Source: Phorcus lineatus
Lineage: Eukaryota > Mollusca > Gastropoda > Trochida > Trochidae
Direction: 5' to 3'
Length of the DNA stretch: 64,000 nucleotides
NCBI GenBank assembly: GCA_921293015.1
Contig: OV121091.1
Coordinates: 35,634,839-35,698,838, forward strand
The position numbers and the translations under genes are program-made. Within the stretch, counting starts at the first letter, position 1. Each line of letters begins with the position of its first letter. Positions 57,263-64,000 of this stretch are shown piece by piece. The notes beneath the pieces were generated by a model that saw only the letters and a list, made by a program, of their open reading frames with translations, searched no databases and was not told where the DNA came from.

Positions 57263-60200
57263 TCATACTCGTACAGGTTTCTCTACGCTATTGCTTGCAG
57301 GTAATGATATCATTTCCTCTTCCGGTTCACGTAGAACCGCCCAGGACTGCGGATAACCCCTTCCAAACACGATATGCATGATGGTACCGAATGCTAATAG
57401 CCCGGCGGTCAGAAAGAAGACGACCTGCCACTGCTCTCGGGTTTTCTGAAACATGCCGATAGTGATTCGTCATAAATATTAACCTACAGTATCTCGGATA
57501 GGTGGTATTTAACTCTATATATTAAACACGGTTTAAGTTTTACATATAACACTCATTTTCGGCACCAATACGCTTACCCTTTCGTTAGCATACGCAGTGA
57601 GACGATTTAATTAATGTTGAGTTTACAGGTAGTAAAGAAACTAATATATATATAATAAGATTGTAATTCTAAAAATCAACAATTTTCAATGAAGATGCAA
57701 CTCACATCTGTAGTGACCTCTGCAACAACGTATGGAGTTACTATCCCAGGTACGGCACTGACGGCGTTAGATACAGACATGATCTGAGCGGCGAACACAG
57801 GTGCGATGTCGTAGTAGTTAACGAGGATGCCGCTGTAGGCGAATCCCCCGAAACCCACCCCCAGGGAGAGAAGAGCTACAGCCCCCCGGCTCTGGGTACA
57901 GTCCAGATAACTGAGGGCCAGCAAAAACACGGCAGGGATCATGTGCCCTGGATGATGAAATACAGTACACTCTGTGTTACAGTTATCAACGTGGTTTGTG
58001 CAAATATACACATGACATGCTGAAAACTCGATTCGTATTGACTCTGAAAACGTGTTGTTTTTGCAACTTTGAAAGTTTTACTGGTCACAGTAAGATCAAA
58101 AAAGAAAAGATTTACCACTCCAATTGTACTTAACTCCTATCATTCTTCTCCTACATACTACAGTCCGTACTAGTCCTAAATAACAGAGGTATGTGTTTAT
58201 TTGAAATGTTACCACCTTTATTGGCAACCAGGAGAACAACATTTATTGATGCTCAATCTTTAACAGTTTACAACTTTCTACTCAAATCACCTTTACTAAA
58301 ATAACAGACGCAGTACAGGTAAAGTAAATCTGAAGTTGACAGGCACTGACAATCGCACTTGGCCATAGGCCCTTGTCTATGGAAACATTAATGGAATCAA
58401 AAATTTCAATATCAATATTTCATATTACTGATGTAAAACAAAAACATGGTCAGAGTTTCAGTAGTATTAATCAAAAGCCTTAAGCCTTCCTTCATCTTTT
58501 CCGGCTGGGGATAAACTGTCAATAAACAACCAAATATTTCCAAACAAGTTCATTTGTCACTAAAGTAAGGCTTTAAGCTTGACTTGTGTCAAATCGTCTT
58601 CATTTAGACATTTTCATTCTTTTATATTTAATTCATATTAATTGCATATATAAATATTCGCAATAATTAATTTTTAAAAAGTTCGTTATGGTGCCTCACC
58701 TAATATGGTCATTAGTTTGCGTGTCTTGCCAACACTCAACAATTGGCGACCAATTAGCGCATCAGCACTGAGAGAGCCGAGCACGATGAAGACCACCATC
58801 ACCACGTACGGGATGAGCGAGTTGGTTCCGTTCTGAAACAAACATAAGCTTACTGGTGTGATCAACAACCGATAGTAACAGGTACACAATTGTGGTAAGG
58901 TACATGATACAAATCTTCATCATATAATCTGGAATGATGCATTGCATAGATCGCGATTTATTTAGCACTGACGCCAAGCAAATCAGAACTTTTGAAAATT
59001 AATGATTACATGTGAAATGTTCATATTATTAAAACAACGCACCGTTAGCTTACAAATCGTTGGCTTACAACAGTTTATTATCGAAACAGTTTGCTTCTTG
59101 ATAAAGGGGTTAAAAGATAAATTTCATGATAAAATATTTCTTCAACCATGACTGCATCAATTTACGTTTCAACATCTTTATCCTTGCTGGGGAAAAAATA
59201 TGCAACTTTTACGATATGGATAGTCCTTGCAAATTTATATGCTTCTCTACAGTCTCTTTTAGCTTCCACTCTAAATCAAATATATACAAGAAGAATATAT
59301 CAACTTTACCCTTTTATGTTCACGATTTTGCTATATATTTTTCGGATAAATGAATTGATTAAGAATGTTTTTTTCTTAACTTTTAGTTTTAAATTTATAT
59401 AATGTGAATTCATTTTAATACAAAGTATCTATTCAAATCATTCTTCTATTTTTGATGTAAAATGTTTTAATATTTATATATGTGTGTCATAAGCCATTTA
59501 CTGGCTGGGCGTATAATTCTAAAGGCATTGTGATTATATTGAAGGTTTCTACTTATGGAATTGTTGCGTGACACAAAAATAAACATTTTTCTCTCTCTTT
59601 AACATACGTAATGTGAGGGTCCGAGGTAAAGTATACACGCTGTTAATATGATCAATGCCTGCTACAGAGGGAGTGGATTCAATTCCCGTTAATCACTCGA
59701 CCCAAAGAGTTCAATAATTTGTTCTATTAACAATAGCAATGTTACATTGAAGTGCAGGCCTCACCGACTTGATGTCGAACTGCATGACCTCCATCATGTA
59801 CATAGGCAGGTTTGACATAAGAAGGAACAATCCCCAGTTGAAAGTGAAGTGGGCACACATGATGCTCAGGTAAGGAAGAGATGTGAAGACTTTCAACCAT
59901 GGGACGGGCAACTGTAAAGAAACATACAGAGGTATGAACATATCTGAACAGATCGGTGTCTATAAAAAGATAGAGATGCAAAAAGTATTTGTCCTATGGA
60001 TATCAGGGTACAGTAAGCGCTCTGCTGATACAATCATAATTCCAAAGGTCTACTGTGTTTACACATGATTCCGAAAGCAATTGAATGAATTAATCAGAAT
60101 TGCGATATATTTATTTATCCGTGAGTGTATAAATCGATAAGTAGCAAACATATTCTTTGCCTCTTATATTTTTTATTCGAGATTTTTGGTGTGTACAAAA

Positions 60201-63200
60201 AGTGATATTTCAGGGACGGTAATTTATTGTTGAACGTCCATATACATCTTAATAATGTTGGATTCTATTAAAATGTTGACTTAACGGGGACAAAAATATT
60301 CATCTGAAATTCCATATGTCACCGTTCCCTTCATCACTAAACGACCAACATTCACTTTGGACACATCCTGCTAAATCAGCTAAATCTATATCCGCTAAAT
60401 GAATACAAGTGTCAACAATTACATACATATACAAAAGTGCAAAATCCACTGTGTTATGTCCATTGAAAGTCGAACCTTTGTATTTCCCGTGAAACTATGA
60501 TGCCTTCACTATTCACCGGCTGATGTCAGTTGAATTATTTATACTACAGTGTATATAGAGTAAACATCGGATGGTTCTGACTGGATCAATCAATTATCGA
60601 TCAATTATATATATATATAAACAAAAAGTGTTTGGTAAAACATATTAACTAACTGAAACTCTAACAGCTGTAAAGCTAATAACTAAACAATTCCATTTTT
60701 AAACCGTATTTTCAGTCATTGAGAAAAGATTATCTTTTCAATACGATTTCAATCATGATCAAGCGTTCATATATTTATGATGTATTTCAGAAACCAGTAA
60801 TGTTGTATTAATGCAAATATTTCCTGACAACCTTTCAAATGCATCGTTCTTTAAAAGCTAACTAAATATTTGAAACGGACTTTTTAAAATAGTTTATATG
60901 TCTATTTCAATTTTAAATATTTCAACTAGCTTGTCAATTCAAGGGACGTTTATACCCAAACAGAAATTAGACTTTATCAAAATAGCCTTATTGCTAAAAG
61001 AAGCACGTCGGACATTTGGCCTATTGAGAACAAGCTTACTTGATATTCAGATCTTTATTGCAATGAATGCGAAATTTGATTGTGTTGTCGACGAATTCAT
61101 TCAAATAATGTCTCACTATCATATATCTTACTTTGGCGTTAGTAGCTACAACAAAACGATGTATTGCAATAGTATGTTTGTCGCATTGATTGCAATTAAG
61201 ATGTTGACTACCTCTTGCTTTATAAGAGTGATCGAACCTACACTGATTAATTGCAAAAGGACCCGCTTTTTAAAGATGTTTGTTTCGACACAGAATTGTT
61301 GTAAATATTGCATTGAAGATGTAGACTACCCATTGTCTTATCAGGGTGGTAGTATATACACCAAAATGCCGGATTCAATGAAAATAAGCAGTAGACTACC
61401 ATTTGCCTGCTCACAGGAGCATCCATACGGACAATGTTTTGATCTTGCAAAACATAAGAACAAAAGATTTGTTCTAATTTTAAATTGATAAATAATGCAA
61501 TGCGAAAAAACTACGTATAGTAAGGAAATATTCTGACCGACTTCAATCTGGTAGTTGTGCCACTGAGCTCTCTCTTCAGATATTGTCTCTCCTCCGGGTG
61601 TATCCTTGGGTGGTCTGCGGGATCATCGTACACACAGTACATCCACACTCCCGTCCAGATCAGTCCCAGACTTCCTAGGGCATACAGAATTCAAATAGGG
61701 GAATTGCTATAAATGGGTAAGAATTTCTATGTTGGGAACTTCGTGTCCGAACGCTGAAAAAGACTTCACAAGATTGAAAATAGACACATACAATCAGTAT
61801 ATTAAGTATACTGATTAATCTGATTAACATTCTTTGCAAGATAAACTTGTGAGAGATACTCACCATAGACATAGAATATGAGGGGCCAGCCTGAGTCAAA
61901 GTCCACCTTACACAGAAGCGCCGAGATAGGGAAGACCGCTGCAGTTGCGGCCATGTTGCCGGAGAAAGAGATAGCCACGAGTCGACTCCGCTCCTTGGGA
62001 GGGGCCCACTTACCCCAGATAGCGAACAGGCCGGGTAGAGTGAACCCCTGAATATTGTAAAGGTTGCATGTCAAAATGTTATACCCGAGTGTTCCAAATG
62101 TCTATCACGTATACAGTCCTATTCATTACCATAAGTTCCAATTTAAATAAACAGAATACAGGTACAAATTCATACGACAAAACTAAAGATAGCAACAAGG
62201 GAAATAGTACAATCAATCCGAACATAAAACGCCATCCAGTAGCCCCCTGGACTTTGCATGTTCAAGAGTTTGAGACATGAAATAAACAAAATGAATACAT
62301 TCTTAGATATAACTCAATCTTTTGATTTGACGAGTTGCTCAAACAATCTTTTCAAATGCGAATGTCACCTTTGGAGCTACAGAATAATCTTTGGAGATGT
62401 TAAAGATGACTAAGAATTTATAGATTACAACGCACGCCTCCTGTCTCTAATGGCCTGTTTTTACTATGACAGAATCATCTCGGAGACTTGCGATTAGCAC
62501 ATACAGATATTGGTACATTTACATCAAAGAACAATATTTGCTAACACCTTTTGTTATAATTAATATGATAGTATCATATAGATTGGGAAATAAGGACTGG
62601 AATTGTAAACAAATGATTAAATGCTATTACAAATGTTAGTCAGTGTTTAAATAAACTCTCAATAAATATTGTGATTGTGTACCAGATCTTTGTTCTTTTT
62701 CAAAAGTGTTAGTTTTTTATTTCAAGAACAATGTTAAAATCGTTAAATCATAATTCAGATGTATTAATCCGTGTCTTTACTACATCAGAGGAACATGCAG
62801 GTAGTTAAAATTACATTGGAGTTTTGTTTGATTTTACCATTAATGTAACAGTCCTTTCTATTTAAAGTGACACAGAGTATGTTACATTAATTTTGTATGT
62901 GGTTTAATGTGAGCCAAAATACCTTATAACCTGAGTCGACTTCAAATTCCCTTTTAAAAGATACATTTTTATCTCGAAAATGTCAAATTATTATATTTTC
63001 TAGTTTTGCTAAGAAATATAATCCTTTTGATTTGCAAATTCATTTCCTTTAAAGGATACATAATGACATAGCATATTTAGTATCAACGTTATCAAATCAG
63101 TTCTTTTTGCACTTTTCACATATATCACTTTTCTGAAACAAATGCCACGCGATCCGCCACACACAGCTGTCACATTTTATAAAACAATATATGAAGGAGA

Positions 63201-64000
63201 GAATGAATGTTAAGTAAACACAATATGAATTTTTTTTTATTTCTATAACCAATGTTTTCGCTGCTGCAATTTACTAAGTACGAGTAGGACATTAAATTGA
63301 TTACCATTCGTTACTTATTGAGCTCAGATAGGGCTTAATGCTTATGTTAAATATTGTATCCCAGTTCCGACGATTATTATGAGTAATCATATCTTTGCTA
63401 AATACTTTATTCTACATTTCTACATTCAACAGTTCCAATTATATTCGCATATTACCCAGTTCACCAGGGAAACTTGTACTTACGTAACCTGACCTGGATT
63501 TGAGGTAGAAAATCATACTGCTACGTCGATTGGACCTGTTAACCTTTCTAAAGATATATCAAACACCCCTTTTCTCTTGCAGGGAAGAAATTGGCGTGCC
63601 ATTCAAACGCTTAACGCATACGTTTCCTATCTAAACCAATCAGGTTGAAAGTTTGCTTTTGAACTTTCTCAATACCCAGAAGCAGAGACAGGATTTCGAT
63701 CATCACAGCCGAGACCTTCTATTGGTTCTCTCTTTCATAACTTAATTCAAGGGCGCTTAATTTGAGAACGGAATTTCTTTATGGATATTCCCAAGAGAAC
63801 TATGTACAGCCCATGTTGGCCGAAGATGAGACGCTCAATGTCACCTACATTGAACATCCCAAAGAGCACCCTGAGAGCAAGAAGCGCCCAGGGGGAGAAG
63901 CGTGCCGTCACGGGAGAGAGAAGTGTCAGTAACGACATCGACGTCATCCCCAAAATCACAACACACTTGGGGCCCAGTCGACGCAGGATGAGAGACACAA
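57263..64000 (-). CDS. Gene E: SLC17-family anion transporter (5' end outside window)
   Basis: Exons in transcript order: >64000-63849 (TM2-4), 62047-61864, 61674-61538, 59911-59765, 58832-58700, 57947-57706, 57445-57263 (stop). All join in phase with GT donors (one is the weaker GTCAGA at 61537) and AG acceptors. Markers: KWAPPKERSRLVAISFSG after TM4, DFDSGWPLIFYVYG after TM5, LPMYMMEVMQFDI after TM7, SNAVSAVPGIVTPYVVAE in TM11. The C-tail has an EEEMISL acidic dileucine-like motif, which might direct vesicle or lysosome sorting. It is the intact tandem partner of gene D, with almost identical exons and diverged introns. At the end of TM4's first half the family Glu reads Asn, as gene D reads Ser. 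N-terminal exons and promoter lie beyond 64000. Substrate unknown. Confidence 0.88.
59912..61537. other. Intron of gene E
   Basis: Contains a 196-codon plus-strand open frame (60898-61488) without recognisable domains, and a partial match (60365-60385, CACATCCTGCTAAATCAGC) to the ends of the hairpin element at 56308. The corresponding gene D intron shares scattered blocks but not this frame. Confidence 0.5.
62857..62990 (+). repeat. Dispersed repeat, copy 2 (partner 33147-33275)
   Basis: See 33147-33275: shared words in the same order. It lies in an intron of gene E between 62048 and 63848, which otherwise shows only AT-rich DNA. Confidence 0.55.

Noticed and set aside
60898-61488. 196-codon open frame on the plus strand
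   Set aside because: It lies in an intron of gene E, has no recognisable domain, and the matching gene D intron does not keep the frame.
1-64000. CRISPR arrays, bacterial operons, ribosome binding sites
   Set aside because: The window is eukaryotic; the only short-period arrays are microsatellites and minisatellites without spacer structure.

Overview
This window is animal nuclear DNA: AT-rich, with intron-containing genes using GT-AG splice sites, abundant LINE, SINE, Tc1 and hairpin-element relics, and microsatellites. Recurrent families such as a tRNA-derived SINE ending in a (CTCAC)n-like tail suggest a mollusc, probably a gastropod. That is inference; no species-level marker is present.

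The backbone is a cluster of four SLC17-type (sialin / vesicular glutamate / anion-phosphate cotransporter) genes of the major facilitator superfamily. Gene A (plus strand, 4768-9661) lacks its 5' exons in this window. Gene B (minus, 14484-23232) looks complete: ten coding exons summing to 588 codons plus stop. Gene D (minus, 47323 to about 55577) and gene E (minus, 57263 to beyond 64000) are close tandem duplicates. Exon lengths are nearly the same in all four, so the models check each other. D and E lack one intron present in A and B, and D carries a 37-bp deletion that shifts its frame, so it is probably a pseudogene. Gene C (minus, 36378-38582), between B and D, encodes a two-exon protein with an N-terminal Myb/SANT-like DNA-binding domain, a low-complexity middle with a 12-residue repeat, and a C-terminal basic helix.

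Mobile DNA fills much of the rest. At 1-3142 (minus) lies a two-ORF non-LTR retrotransposon whose ORF1 carries a 2A-like ribosome-skipping motif. Its ORF2 (endonuclease plus start of reverse transcriptase) is open to the window edge. ORF1 and ORF2 are in the same frame, separated by one TAG. At 28.0-31.8 kb two LINE fragments lie in opposite orientation. Older relics include a LINE 3' half at 42.6-44.1 kb, a Tc1-like transposase at 52.7-53.6 kb inside an intron of D, two SINE copies near 40.0 and 42.0 kb, and several hairpin (MITE-like) elements.

Of most interest are the 2A-bearing near-intact LINE, a 104-bp tandem array that multiplies a splice acceptor of gene B, an echo of gene A's last exon 2.7 kb downstream, the 37-bp frameshift in D, altered transmembrane-4 residues in the transporters, and a large imperfect palindrome at 52.3 kb. 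Exon boundaries were read by eye from frame, splice dinucleotides and paralogue comparison. N-terminal exons of D, and the 5' ends of A and E, are uncertain or outside the window.
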